Under the pieces are notes generated by a model, which searched no databases, was not told the DNA's origin, and saw only the letters and a list, made by a program, of their open reading frames with translations. The position numbers and the translations under genes are program-made. This document shows positions 34,672 to 43,280 of a DNA stretch of 64,000 nt, piece after piece. Origin of the DNA: Vagococcus_D sp963518325 (GTDB taxonomy: Bacteria; Bacillota; Bacilli; Lactobacillales; Vagococcaceae); assembly GCF_963518325.1 (NCBI RefSeq), contig NZ_CAUQJB010000019.1, forward strand, positions 1 to 64,000, written 5' to 3'. Position 1 is the first letter of the stretch; each line of letters begins with the position of its first letter.

Positions 34672-34912
34672 ACAAAAAACGCCCTAACGCTCTGCATGGC
34701 AAAGCGTTAGGACGATGAATTCGTGGTTCCACCTAACTTCAGAATAAGTCCTTTTCAGGAGTATTCTCTCACTACGTGATAACGGTACGACCGACTTAGT
34801 TTCAAACTAAATTCTCGAAAGTGGTCAATTATTAAGCTTGCCTAGGAAACTTTCAGCCATGTTTTCCTTCTCTTATTGACAGTTCTTATTAATCGGTGGC
34901 TTTCTCATTGAT
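34672..34912 (-). promoter_or_regulatory. T-box riboswitch of thrS (specifier ACC)
   Basis: On the minus strand the leader holds the conserved T-box AGGTGGAACCACG (near 34718-34731), then a terminator stem CGTCCTAACGCT/AGCGTTAGGGCG with a T-run. Upstream, Stem I carries AGAGAAGGAAAAC and, on its 3' side, GACCAC with ACC (Thr) in the expected specifier position. Uncharged tRNA-Thr would favour the antiterminator and thrS expression. Confidence 0.92.
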
Positions 34913-34977
34913 AGTTATTATGTTGAATCTATTTAAACACGAATTGTTTATAATTGCAAGGTTAACCTAACAATTTT

Positions 34978-35157
34978 TTATTTTTTGACTTCGCCAGCGT
35001 GGCCGTAGTTTTCTTTTTTCATGTCACTGATCACGATTGACACGGCTTCCTTTTTAGCCCCAGTCGTTCGTACTACTGCTTCCGTCACTTCTTTGATTAA
35101 CATTTCTTTTTGCTGTGGCGTCCGTCCTTCGAGCATTTGAATATTTATGATTGGCAT
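34978..35157 (-). CDS. 4-oxalocrotonate tautomerase family protein
   Basis: Small tautomerase of 59 residues: MPIINIQMLEGRTPQQKEML with the catalytic N-terminal Pro exposed after Met removal, then the helix and beta strand VSIVISDMKKENYGHAG. The length is that of the YwhB/XylH type. A weak AGAGG site lies upstream. The physiological substrate of these proteins in Gram-positive bacteria is unknown. Confidence 0.88.
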   Translation of the reverse strand: MPIINIQMLEGRTPQQKEMLIKEVTEAVVRTTGAKKEAVSIVISDMKKENYGHAGEVKK

Positions 35158-35214
35158 ACTTTTTTCGCCTCTTTCTCTTATGGTTATAATCAGTTTACCA
35201 TACTGGTTTTATTT

Positions 35215-36477
35215 TTAGGAGGTGCTTTTTATCCTCTGCGGCTTTACTTTTGGTGTAGTTAACTGCCCTATCGTAAAAGAGAGAACTGCGAAGACCAATA
35301 ATAAAAGAATGGCCGCTTTTAAGTTCAGTGACGTCGCCGTCGTTGTGAAGATGACTGTAGCAACTGGCGGCACTATCAATAACAAGGTATTAATGCCACC
35401 GTTGATAGTCCCCAGCTTGGTCACATCAAAACTACTGATTATTAGAACATTTAGTTTAGGAGAGGCCGAGCCAATCAACAAGCCAACCACTAACAAAGAG
35501 CCTAACAATAACCAAATAAGCTGGCCATACATCGCTATGCCTATGACTCCGATGACTAAAAACATCCCCTGACAAATCGTAAAAAGTGACGTTGACTGCA
35601 ACGCTTTGGGACCAAAAAGACTTCCGAGAATCACGCCTGCGCTAATCATCCCTTGAGATAACGCTAAAGTAAAAGGAAAATTTTGAATGACCAGTTGAGG
35701 CTGTTGAGAAAATAACATACTAATAAGTGGCACGAGCACGACTAAGCCACCATTGGCAATAGCAAACATCATAATCGCTCGGAAAACCGGTTGACACTCT
35801 TTAATTTCCTTTAAGGAAGACAGTATTTGCTGAACCATTCTTTTTAAAGATATTTTATTCCCACTGTCTTTAACGAGCTTTTCCTTTTCGATTTGATCAA
35901 GGGAGGCTTTCATAAAAAAGAGAATAACCACCGTAATAAAAAAGGCTCCACTGTTAATCCAAGCCAAGACTTGATAGGAAAAAAGTCCCATTAAATATGC
36001 CCCAACGAATTGAGCCAATAAGCTTACAAGGTTAGTAATTGCCCCGTTCAATCCTTGAGCTTCTTCAATATCTTCCGTTTTCACCATAAATAGCACAAAG
36101 GGTGTCATTAAACCACTGGAATACTTACCGATAATATCTGAAATAAAATTAAGTAAACAAATACCTGCAAGTAACAAGAGTGATGACTGAAATCCAATTA
36201 ACACCCCTACTAATAAGTATAAAATGCCACGAATAATCCCATTGATGATGGTTTTTCTCGCTTTATTTTGACTCATATCAGCCAAACTTCCTGTCAGGAT
36301 AAAAAAGATACCTGGAATGGATTCTGATAAGGTTACCATGGAAATAGCTAAACCTGAATTGGTCATTTGGCTTGCAAAGGTCAGCAAAGCAATATAGTAC
36401 ATGGAGTCTCCTAAAGTTGAAATAAAGTTGCTAGCAATAAATTTTCTGTACAGCGGGTAGTTTTTGATAATATTCAT
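35215..36477 (-). CDS. MFS transporter
   Basis: Twelve-helix membrane transporter of 420 residues; NFISTLGDSMYYIALLTF and the loop GSLADMSQNKARKTII between helices 2 and 3 match the MFS_3/macrolide-efflux-like group. AGGAGG lies eight bases before the ATG. It is transcribed divergently from an Rgg-like regulator 147 bases away, which suggests that the regulator controls it. The substrate is not visible. Confidence 0.88.
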   Translation of the reverse strand: MNIIKNYPLYRKFIASNFISTLGDSMYYIALLTFASQMTNSGLAISMVTLSESIPGIFFILTGSLADMSQNKARKTIINGIIRGILYLLVGVLIGFQSSLLLLAGICLLNFISDIIGKYSSGLMTPFVLFMVKTEDIEEAQGLNGAITNLVSLLAQFVGAYLMGLFSYQVLAWINSGAFFITVVILFFMKASLDQIEKEKLVKDSGNKISLKRMVQQILSSLKEIKECQPVFRAIMMFAIANGGLVVLVPLISMLFSQQPQLVIQNFPFTLALSQGMISAGVILGSLFGPKALQSTSLFTICQGMFLVIGVIGIAMYGQLIWLLLGSLLVVGLLIGSASPKLNVLIISSFDVTKLGTINGGINTLLLIVPPVATVIFTTTATSLNLKAAILLLLVFAVLSFTIGQLTTPKVKPQRIKSTS

Positions 36478-36563
36478 CGTAACGCCTCCTCATTTTCTGA
36501 ACAATTAATTGATAACTTAAGTATAAATGAAGGCAGACTTATAAGAACAATAAGTCTAGTATT

Positions 36564-36595
36564 GTGGACCACGTTTCAAATAAAAATGGTATAAT
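36564..36595 (+). promoter_or_regulatory. Promoter region of the Rgg-like regulator with palindrome
   Basis: A TATAAT -10 box lies at 36590-36595. The perfect short palindrome GTGGACCAC (36564-36572) covers the -35 position and could be an operator for autoregulation or for the divergent transporter gene. Confidence 0.45.
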
Positions 36596-36624
36596 TTAAG
36601 AAAAACAACTGGAGGCGACCATCC

Positions 36625-37488
36625 ATGACAACCTATGGGGCGACAATTCGTCAGATACGTTTAAATAAAGGGTATTCACAAAAAGAAATTTACACTGGAA
36701 TTGTCTCAAAATCCTATGCCATTGAATTTGAAAAAGGAAAGCATGACATGAGTATCAGTCACTTTACAGCTGTCTTGGATCGACTATCTCTTAAGTTTCA
36801 AGAATTTGCCTTTATTCATAACGACTATCAGGAACCTGTTTTTTCGAAGACCATGGCACGTTTTGCAGATGCGGCCAACCGAGGTAATCGCAAAGACCTA
36901 CAAGCAATTGAAAAAGAACTGGGTCAGTCAACGTCTGAAACTGATAGTCTGATTGCGGCTTTGGCTCGTTTAACCCTCTACACCCTTGATCATCCGGCCG
37001 ACTACCAACCAGCTGACTACCCACCTGAAGACGTTAAGCTTTTACAGGACTATTTAATGGCAAGCAACAGCTGGACCTTCCACGAAATCACTTTTTTCAT
37101 TAATTGCAGTGGTTTCTTCGATTATGAGGTGCGTTGCCACTTGATGCAAATCGTGACCAAGCGAATCAAAAAATATCACGGGTTTTCATTTTATGATAAG
37201 CTTTTTTCGACAATGATTGTTAATTTTTTAGGTGATGCTTTTATTCTAGGTGACAGACAACAGATTTCTCTTTATCTGGATATTTTGGACGAATTAACCC
37301 AAGATGTTACCTTAGCTTTTCAACGGGATTTTTATCTTTTTTATACAGGATTGAAGGATCTTCTTTGGGGCGACTCTTCTTTAGGCGAGGAACGCTGTCG
37401 TTATATTATCCGTCATTTAGAAATTCAAGGTCATCAGTATTTCGCCACAAACTTAGACCAGTTATTGGCATTGATCCTGGCTAAGTAG
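36625..37488 (+). CDS. Rgg/GadR/MutR-family transcriptional regulator
   Basis: Regulator of 287 residues: N-terminal XRE helix-turn-helix (GATIRQIRLNKGYSQKEIYT, then VSKSYAIEFEKGKHDMS) and a C-terminal helical repeat domain of the Rgg type, which in streptococci binds short peptides. GGAGG lies nine bases before the ATG. No short hydrophobic peptide gene was found on either side, so peptide control is open. It probably regulates the divergent MFS gene. Confidence 0.87.
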   Translation: MTTYGATIRQIRLNKGYSQKEIYTGIVSKSYAIEFEKGKHDMSISHFTAVLDRLSLKFQEFAFIHNDYQEPVFSKTMARFADAANRGNRKDLQAIEKELGQSTSETDSLIAALARLTLYTLDHPADYQPADYPPEDVKLLQDYLMASNSWTFHEITFFINCSGFFDYEVRCHLMQIVTKRIKKYHGFSFYDKLFSTMIVNFLGDAFILGDRQQISLYLDILDELTQDVTLAFQRDFYLFYTGLKDLLWGDSSLGEERCRYIIRHLEIQGHQYFATNLDQLLALILAK

Positions 37489-37535
37489 TTTATAGCGTAC
37501 CAACTACTCTCCGTGAAGAATCACCAACTAACCCT

Positions 37536-37586
37536 GAATTGACTATGATAGGCAACGGCCCCTCTCTCATAGTTGATTCAATTTTT
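37536..37586 (+). terminator. Terminator of the Rgg-like gene
   Basis: Thirteen-base-pair stem GAATTGACTATGA/TCATAGTTGATTC with two G-T pairs and a long GC-rich loop, followed by five T. Confidence 0.65.
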
Positions 37587-37701
37587 ATTGTTCTAAATTT
37601 TCCGATAGCCAATACTAGATTGAAAGTTCTTGGTTAGGTTAGCCATCTATAGTATAGTTTATGATAGATGCTAATTAGAACTTACTCTAGGAGGATATAA
37701 T

Positions 37702-38493
37702 ATGGGACTCTTCACAAAGAAAGAAAATAAACCTGACAAAAGTAGATATTGCGAATACTGCGGAGATAAAATCACCTTTATGAAATCGGGGCCAATACTT
37801 AGCGATAAATTCGAGATTTGCGGTAATTGCGCGAATCGGATTAGTGTGGGTAAATCTGAAACTTTAATACATCCAAAAACCCTCACGTTGAAAATGGCTA
37901 CTGATTTATTAAAACAAGTTGATGCTTTTGAGGAAATCTTTTCACCTTCTGCCACATCACCAAAAATAGAAGTTGATTTTAATAATCAATTGATTCGATT
38001 TGGTTTTGGTTCAACAGTCACATACAGGTATTTAACATTTGATAATTTTTTGTCCTATGAACATATTGAAGAGACAACCACTCACATTGTTGAAGCTGAT
38101 TCCAAAACTAACATAAATCCCAAGACTAATCAAAAAATTGAAAAATTGATTAAAAATATTTCATTAAAGATCAACACGAATATACCAAGTACACCTTATT
38201 TTTTTGTTGTATTTTATAGTTCGTTCACTCCAAAGCACACTACTGAAAGTTATCTCTATGACAAGCAGATGAAAAACATTAGGCAAGGTAAGGCATTACT
38301 TGATTCAGTTTTAAGACATGAACCAAAATCCGATTCGAGTCCCGTTCAGCCCTCTACTGTTTCCGAGTCATCAGAAGAAAAAGTAGTGAGCGCACCTTCA
38401 AACATTCAATTATTAAGAGATTACAAAAGTCTTTTGGATGATGGAATAATCACTCAAGAAGAATTTGACCAAAAAAAGAAGGAGCTACTCTAG
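37702..38493 (+). CDS. DUF4428 zinc-ribbon protein with C-terminal SHOCT motif
   Basis: Protein of 263 residues. The N-terminus is a DUF4428-type zinc ribbon: CEYCGDKI near residue 14 and CGNCANRI near 44 supply four Cys. The middle beta-rich part is unrecognised (possibly PH-like). The last 30 residues, LLRDYKSLLDDGIITQEEFD followed by QKKKELL, are a SHOCT motif, a short oligomerization helix pair. AGGAGG lies eight to nine bases before the ATG. Function is unknown; such proteins are frequent in phage-rich and accessory regions. Confidence 0.8.
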   Translation: MGLFTKKENKPDKSRYCEYCGDKITFMKSGPILSDKFEICGNCANRISVGKSETLIHPKTLTLKMATDLLKQVDAFEEIFSPSATSPKIEVDFNNQLIRFGFGSTVTYRYLTFDNFLSYEHIEETTTHIVEADSKTNINPKTNQKIEKLIKNISLKINTNIPSTPYFFVVFYSSFTPKHTTESYLYDKQMKNIRQGKALLDSVLRHEPKSDSSPVQPSTVSESSEEKVVSAPSNIQLLRDYKSLLDDGIITQEEFDQKKKELL

Positions 38494-38568
38494 CAAACTT
38501 CTCTTCCTTTAGCTTATCACCTTAAACTTAGTTTGTTTTTACTAAACTATTGACTCAACTATAAATAA

Positions 38569-38607
38569 CAAAAAAACTCCCTAATCGTTGATAATAGGGA
38601 GTTTTTC
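38569..38607 (-). terminator. Terminator after tRNA-Thr
   Basis: Stem AAAAACTCCCTA/TTAGGGAGTTTTT with T7 on the minus strand, directly after the tRNA. Confidence 0.88.
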
Positions 38608-38612
38608 ATCTA

Positions 38613-38685
38613 TGCCGGCTATAGGAGTCGAACCTACGACCTACGCGTTACGAGTGCGTTGCTCTACCAACTGAGCTAAGCCGGC
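38613..38685 (-). tRNA. tRNA-Thr (anticodon CGT)
   Basis: Full cloverleaf of 73 bases: acceptor GCCGGCT/AGCCGGC, D-arm GCTCAGTTGGTAGAGC, anticodon loop CTCGTAA with CGT at 34-36, T-arm GTAGGTTCGACTCCTAT (one G-T pair), discriminator A. The 3' CCA is not encoded. The anticodon stem has an A-C mismatch next to the loop (31-39). It reads the ACG codon and is a single-gene unit. Confidence 0.95.
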
Positions 38686-38965
38686 TGATTAATTAGGTCT
38701 ATAAGAAGTATAAGACTAATCAATTTATTTGTAAAGAGTCATTTTTTGATGTCTAAAATTTTATTTAGCTCCTAGGTTTACAGACTATTGTAACCGTCGA
38801 TTTCGTTAATAATCTCATTAATAACTACTCTTAAGCGACAAAAATACTCAGCTATCATCATAACTTAAATAAAAATTACCTTTTAGATAATAAATACTTC
38901 ATAACTTTAAGGTAAACTACTGTTAGACTCAACTGCGTTATCTAGTTTCCAAAGGAGATGAATTC

Positions 38966-39538
38966 ATGAAAACTGTCAAAAAATGGTTAATTGCGTTAAT
39001 TGCTGTTGGTATTATTTACGGAGGCGTCGTTTTTGGTTTAATCGTCAGTGCCGCAAAAGAAGAACCGCAACAAGATGCTGATTCGCTGATTATTTTAGGC
39101 GCCCAAGTACGGGGAACCCCTGCAAAACCAAGTCCGGTGCTAAAAGAACGGTTAGACACCGCCTTAACTTACATTGAGGCAAACCCTAATACCCAAATAG
39201 TGGTCTGTGGTGGCCAAGGGAATGACGAATCCGATTCGGAAGCCAATGTCATGGCCGACTATTTAATCGCTCACGGTGTTCCTGATGAGCGTATTATTAG
39301 AGAAGATGACTCCACACGGACAATGGAAAACTTAATGAATGCAGAACACGAAACCACCTTAGGCAACACTGTTATTGTCTCAAATGATTTCCATATTTAT
39401 CGGGCGAAAATGCTGGCGAAACGAATTGGCATTAAAGAGGTTAGTGGGCTTGCCGCTAAATCAGAAACTTCTGCTAAGTATGTAACTTATGCTCGCGAAG
39501 TGATCGCTTTGGGTTATGGTTTGGTCTTCGACTGGTAA
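38966..39538 (+). CDS. YdcF/SanA-like DUF218 family protein
   Basis: Protein of 190 residues with one N-terminal transmembrane helix (residues 8-28) and a DUF218 domain outside. Family marks are DSLIILGAQVRGTPAKPSPV, CGGQGNDESDSEA and the TRTMENL..NDFHIYRA blocks. Related SanA/YdcF proteins affect envelope barrier properties. AAAGGAG precedes the ATG by nine bases. No operon partner. Confidence 0.88.
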   Translation: MKTVKKWLIALIAVGIIYGGVVFGLIVSAAKEEPQQDADSLIILGAQVRGTPAKPSPVLKERLDTALTYIEANPNTQIVVCGGQGNDESDSEANVMADYLIAHGVPDERIIREDDSTRTMENLMNAEHETTLGNTVIVSNDFHIYRAKMLAKRIGIKEVSGLAAKSETSAKYVTYAREVIALGYGLVFDW

Positions 39539-39721
39539 ACAACTTTCTTCGGTAACTTACAGTCAAAAAAAGATTCTTACTTTTAGTGAGCATTTAATTT
39601 TACTTATGAATAGTAAGCATATATACTGTAAAAGTAATCAAAAATTTCAGAAAAAAAACAAGGAACTAACATTTCTCTTTTGAGAATGCAGGACCTTTAA
39701 TATGACGAGGAGAGTTTAATT

Positions 39722-40318
39722 ATGACAACATTTATCGATGCACTAAAAAACAGACGTTCAATCTACGGGATTGGCAAAGACATCAACCTATCTGAGGCTG
39801 AATTAGAAAACTTAATCCAAACTGCTGTAAAAGAAAGCCCATCTTCTTTTAACTCACAAACGTCACGTGTGGTTATTCTTTTAGATGACGCTCATGCTAA
39901 ACTATGGTCGATTGTTGAAAACACATTAAAACCATTAACACCAGCAGAAGCATTTCCAAGTACCCAAGCAAAACTAGCAAGTTTTGCTGCTGGTAAAGGT
40001 ACCATTTTATTCTTTGAAGACACTGATGTTGTGAAATCATTGCAAGATCAATTCGCGTTATATGCAGATAATTTCCCAATCTGGTCTGACCAAAGTACTG
40101 GGATTGCGCAACATTCTGTATGGGTGGCTTTAGCAGAAAAAAATATCGGCGCGAGCTTACAACATTACAACCCAATCATCGATGCTGAAGTTGCCTCAAC
40201 TTGGGATATTCCAGCTAACTGGAAATTAACAGCTCAAATGCCTTTTGGTTCTGTTGAAGCGACTGCTGGTGAAAAAGAATACATGGACGACAGCGCTCGT
40301 TTCCGCACAATTAAATAA
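39722..40318 (+). CDS. Nitroreductase family protein (HBN1/Frm2-like)
   Basis: FMN-dependent oxidoreductase of 198 residues in the nitroreductase group related to yeast Frm2/Hbn1. RRSIYGIGKDINLSEAELEN and AVKESPSSFNSQTSRVVIL at the N-terminus contribute the phosphate-binding Arg and Ser residues of the flavin site; GIAQHSVWVALAEKNIGASL is the central helix. GAGGAG lies nine bases before the ATG. It likely reduces nitro or quinone compounds or fatty-acid-related signals; the substrate is unknown. Monocistronic. Confidence 0.9.
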   Translation: MTTFIDALKNRRSIYGIGKDINLSEAELENLIQTAVKESPSSFNSQTSRVVILLDDAHAKLWSIVENTLKPLTPAEAFPSTQAKLASFAAGKGTILFFEDTDVVKSLQDQFALYADNFPIWSDQSTGIAQHSVWVALAEKNIGASLQHYNPIIDAEVASTWDIPANWKLTAQMPFGSVEATAGEKEYMDDSARFRTIK

Positions 40319-40348
40319 TCAGCTGACTCTCTTTACATAGAACCAGCG

Positions 40349-40394
40349 AAAAGAAGGATTACCAACTGATTTAGCTGGTAATCCTTCTTTTTAT
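40349..40394. terminator. Bidirectional terminator between convergent genes
   Basis: Arms AAAAGAAGGATTACCA and TGGTAATCCTTCTTTTT around a ten-base loop, with T-runs on both strands, between the nitroreductase and acetyltransferase genes. Confidence 0.9.
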
Positions 40395-40801
40395 TTAAAG
40401 ATAGCAAATGAGACGACACTGCCCTGATCACAGGACTTAAAGCCATGTTTCTCATAAAAGGCCCGAACCTTAGGCCCGTCTTCGGTCATAAGGACGAATT
40501 GACGAACCCCTTGATACGCAGCCAACATCTTTTCCATCAACTTAGAACCAATTCCTTGATCGTGATAATCAGGATGTACTAGAATGTCTTGTATATAGAT
40601 AATGGTTTGGCCATCGCCTACTACTCGAATCAAGCCAATCAGCCGTTGGTTGTGCCAGGCTGTCATGACTTTCAAAGACTGGGCAATTCCTTTTATTAAG
40701 GTTTCAGGATTGTTCGTGTAAGCACTCCAGCCCACGCTCTTGTAAAGGGTCAATAATTGCAGGTTCTCAATCTTCTTTTCTTCTCTAAATTGATACATCA
40801 T
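40391..40801 (-). CDS. GNAT family N-acetyltransferase
   Basis: Acetyl-CoA-dependent transferase of about 136 residues; the pyrophosphate-binding motif is HPDYHDQGIGSKLMEKML and the C-terminal AFYEKHGFKSCDQG closes the fold. The ATG at 40801 has AGGTG seven bases before it; an in-frame GTG three codons upstream lies in that site. It overlaps the end of the carbonic anhydrase gene by 17 bases, so the two are cotranslated. The acceptor is unknown. Confidence 0.88.
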   Translation of the reverse strand: MMYQFREEKKIENLQLLTLYKSVGWSAYTNNPETLIKGIAQSLKVMTAWHNQRLIGLIRVVGDGQTIIYIQDILVHPDYHDQGIGSKLMEKMLAAYQGVRQFVLMTEDGPKVRAFYEKHGFKSCDQGSVVSFAIFK

Positions 40802-41321
40802 GTGACTCACCTACTACAATATAACCTGCCTCATCCATTTCAATTTTTTTTCCTTGGAATTTCTTGGCATTTTCTACGTATGCCTCAGCATTTTGCGTAA
40901 TCCCCGCAATTTCTTCAGCTGTTAAATGGCGGACAAATCTCGCGGGGCTTCCCATCACCAAGGAATTAGCCGGTATCTCCTTATTTTCTGTGACTAAAGA
41001 GTTAGCGCCAATAATCGTATTTTCACCAATTACGGCATTGTTCATCACTGTTGCCCCCATTCCCACCAAGACGTTGTCATTAATGCGGCATCCGTGGATG
41101 ATACAATTATGACCGATTGTGACATGTTTTCCCACAATAGTCGGACTCTTAATATCCACATGTACAACAGCCCCATCTTGAATATTAGATCCTTCACCGA
41201 TTTCTATTTCATTATAGTCGCCTCTTAAAACAGCTTGGAACCAAACGCTACTTGTAGCCGCTAGTTTAACTTTTCCAACGATGTCGGCGCTTTTAGCAAC
41301 AAAAATTGAGTGTTCATTCAT
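40785..41321 (-). CDS. Gamma-class carbonic anhydrase-like hexapeptide protein
   Basis: Left-handed beta-helix protein of 178 residues with repeated hexapeptides. The three zinc-ligand His are visible: His54 in VVHVD, and His71 and His76 in GHNCIIHGC. These, with Arg33/Asp35 in LRGDYNEIEIG, fit the gamma-carbonic anhydrase/YrdA/PaaY group, though many members have no measured activity. A GGAGAG site lies upstream. Confidence 0.9.
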   Translation of the reverse strand: MNEHSIFVAKSADIVGKVKLAATSSVWFQAVLRGDYNEIEIGEGSNIQDGAVVHVDIKSPTIVGKHVTIGHNCIIHGCRINDNVLVGMGATVMNNAVIGENTIIGANSLVTENKEIPANSLVMGSPARFVRHLTAEEIAGITQNAEAYVENAKKFQGKKIEMDEAGYIVVGESHDVSI

Positions 41322-41336
41322 CTTGTTTCTCTCCTT

Positions 41337-41591
41337 TTAACGGGTAATTAAGGTGACAAAATTTGGTTGTTGCGTCAATGGTAACTCTTCTTGGCCAATG
41401 ACTAAGGCTTGTTTAATATCATTTGTCCGAATGGCGAACAAACTATTAGAGCCTTTTAGTGAGACACTCAAAAATTTCTTAGTGTTAAGTTCATCGACTA
41501 AAGCCGAAAACAGTACGCTAACGCTTTCCTGAGACTCACCTTCAACATAATACTTTTCGTTATCATTCGTCAACATTTCGATATAGATCAT
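41337..41591 (-). CDS. Conserved-looking small protein, unknown function
   Basis: 84 residues, start with AGAGGA upstream, 15 bases before the carbonic anhydrase gene and thus probably in its operon. Alternating polar and hydrophobic residues (MIYIEMLTNDNEKYYVEGES) predict a small alpha/beta fold with a central helix. No signal peptide or membrane segment. I do not recognise it. Confidence 0.65.
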   Translation of the reverse strand: MIYIEMLTNDNEKYYVEGESQESVSVLFSALVDELNTKKFLSVSLKGSNSLFAIRTNDIKQALVIGQEELPLTQQPNFVTLITR

Positions 41592-41715
41592 TAAATTCCT
41601 CTTTTCTGATTGTCACTCTATCTTATCACATAAGTCCGACAACCAAGAATAATTCTTGTCTCCTAACAAAAAGAAGTCACTTAATTGAAATGGTAACGAC
41701 AATAGCTTTAATTCT

Positions 41716-41892
41716 TTACCATTTATTGGGACTCCATAAGGTACCGTCTAACTCGCCTTCTAATTGCTCTTGGCGGTGCTCTTGCTCTTTCACCAGCTCA
41801 ATGGCTGATAAAAACAAGGCTTTTTGTTTATAGTCCCGACTAGCTATTGCCAAGTCTGTCAGTTCCCTAATCAGCCAATTCGTTGTTTCCAT
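41716..41892 (-). CDS. Small protein resembling the C-terminal extension of the upstream oxidoreductase
   Basis: ATG at 41892 with AGAGGAT upstream, 58 residues beginning METTNWLIRELTDLAIASRD and ending DGTLWSPNKW. It lies 15 bases after the oxidoreductase gene in the same direction. Its first residues align with the C-terminal extension of that enzyme (HRTNWLVNELRTTNLESL), and the following acidic/basic helix is alike in character. It is likely a paralogous helical module, function unknown. Confidence 0.65.
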   Translation of the reverse strand: METTNWLIRELTDLAIASRDYKQKALFLSAIELVKEQEHRQEQLEGELDGTLWSPNKW

Positions 41893-41907
41893 TTTCCATC
41901 CTCTTTT

Positions 41908-42597
41908 CTAAAACTCTGCTAAGGTGTCTTTCAAATCAGCTAAGACTTCCTGTCGGTCCTTTAAATCAACTGCAATAGCTTCAATTTTATCACTTAATTC
42001 CATTGGTAAACTTTCCAGATTAGTAGTTCTCAATTCATTAACCAGCCAGTTTGTGCGATGCTCAAGTGATGCTGGCTGACGTCCAGTCAGGTAGTACTGA
42101 TAATCAATTAGTAACTGTTTCCTTTTTGCTTCTGATTGATAAGCGAACTGATGAATCCCAAAGCATGGCAAATAGATCATCTCCATATGACGTGCAATTG
42201 CTTGATACGGGCGAGTCAACTCATCCATTGTATAGGCCTCACGTCCGCCAGCTTGGTACTCCTTCTCACTAACACCAACTGACAAAACGAGACCAAATTC
42301 TTTTCCTTTTAAAATAGTGCCCTGCTGTCGGTAAAAATCTTCTCCACCAAAAACCACATCTTGCCATTCTTTCAACAAGGATGGTGAGCTATACCAATAA
42401 AAAGGGAACTGAAAAATAATGCGCTGATGTCTTTTTAAGAGCTCATGTTCGGCTTGAGGGTCAATTTTACCATCTGGGTATTGACTCTCCAAATGATGAA
42501 CCGTTACCTGTTCATAAGCTTCAACAGCATTGATCAAAAATTGCTGGCTACCCGATTCACTTAAATTGGGATGTGATAAAATTACTAATGTATTCAC
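41908..42597 (-). CDS. NAD(P)H:quinone oxidoreductase family flavoprotein
   Basis: Flavodoxin-fold oxidoreductase (MdaB/KefF/YwrO type) of 229 residues. LVILSHPNLSESGSQQ forms the FMN phosphate loop; IIFQFPFYWYSSPSLLKEW and KGKEFGLVLSVG are hallmark blocks. About 50 residues at the C-terminus exceed the usual length and resemble the small protein encoded next. AGGAGG lies upstream of the ATG. It probably reduces quinones by two electrons; it heads a two-gene unit. Confidence 0.88.
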   Translation of the reverse strand: MNTLVILSHPNLSESGSQQFLINAVEAYEQVTVHHLESQYPDGKIDPQAEHELLKRHQRIIFQFPFYWYSSPSLLKEWQDVVFGGEDFYRQQGTILKGKEFGLVLSVGVSEKEYQAGGREAYTMDELTRPYQAIARHMEMIYLPCFGIHQFAYQSEAKRKQLLIDYQYYLTGRQPASLEHRTNWLVNELRTTNLESLPMELSDKIEAIAVDLKDRQEVLADLKDTLAEF

Positions 42598-43280
42598 GGT
42601 AAACCTCCTGATTGTTTTTCACATTTCGAATAGAACTATTATAACTCACTTTAGTTGCCCGATGATACTCTTCCGCTTATGAAAAGCGCGATAAATTAAG
42701 ATAACTATGATTATTTGCATATTTACATAACACTATAGATTAAAGGAACCTTTTATACTATAATTAAGTGTTGTCTAGGACAGAAAAAGGGTAAATCATT
42801 TACCATTCCCTCTTTTTCTGTCAACGACAAATAACCTCACTTGGAGGTTGCCACGTTTATTTTTTACATAGAAATAGGCCCAGCAGGATTTTTTAACGTC
42901 ATACGCTTCTTGATCGAGTCTCTAACGTCTTCACGATCGCCTTTATGTTAAACCTGCCAGACCATATTCTGTTAATAAGGAGTTGCTCAAATTCCCACAT
43001 CCTTTTTTATTTTGAAATCATCTAGATTCCTATAAACAAACACCGGCTTTTGCCTTGGATTGTTTGCTCTGACAGCCACCGCATCTGAACGACTTGGTTT
43101 CTTCTAACTGCCCTTTAGGGAATTTCTATGACTCCTTATAGTTAATTTATACCATCTTTCGTAAAAAAACGCAAGCGTTTACACTTGGTTTTTTTAGTAA
43201 ATCAACAGCAATTTAGACTCAAACATGTTACAATTAATATCTTGCCTCTGGCAATAAAGATAGTAAGTAGGTGTTGTAAA
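42598..43280. other. Intergenic region with one strong inverted repeat
   Basis: No supported gene in about 680 bases. A perfect hairpin at 42779-42822 has outer arms GACAGAAAAAG/CTTTTTCTGTC and inner arms GGTAAAT/ATTTACC. A second small hairpin AACCTC/GAGGTT follows at 42833-42849. A TATAAT-like box lies at about 42758. On the minus strand, short open pieces such as HKGDREDVRDSIKKRMTLKN look coding but are broken by stops and shifts, so decayed coding DNA is possible. Confidence 0.45.

Noticed and set aside
42598..43184. Insertion-sequence or transposase remnant on the minus strand
   Set aside because: Short coding-like pieces exist but no transposase motif, terminal inverted repeat or target duplication could be identified.
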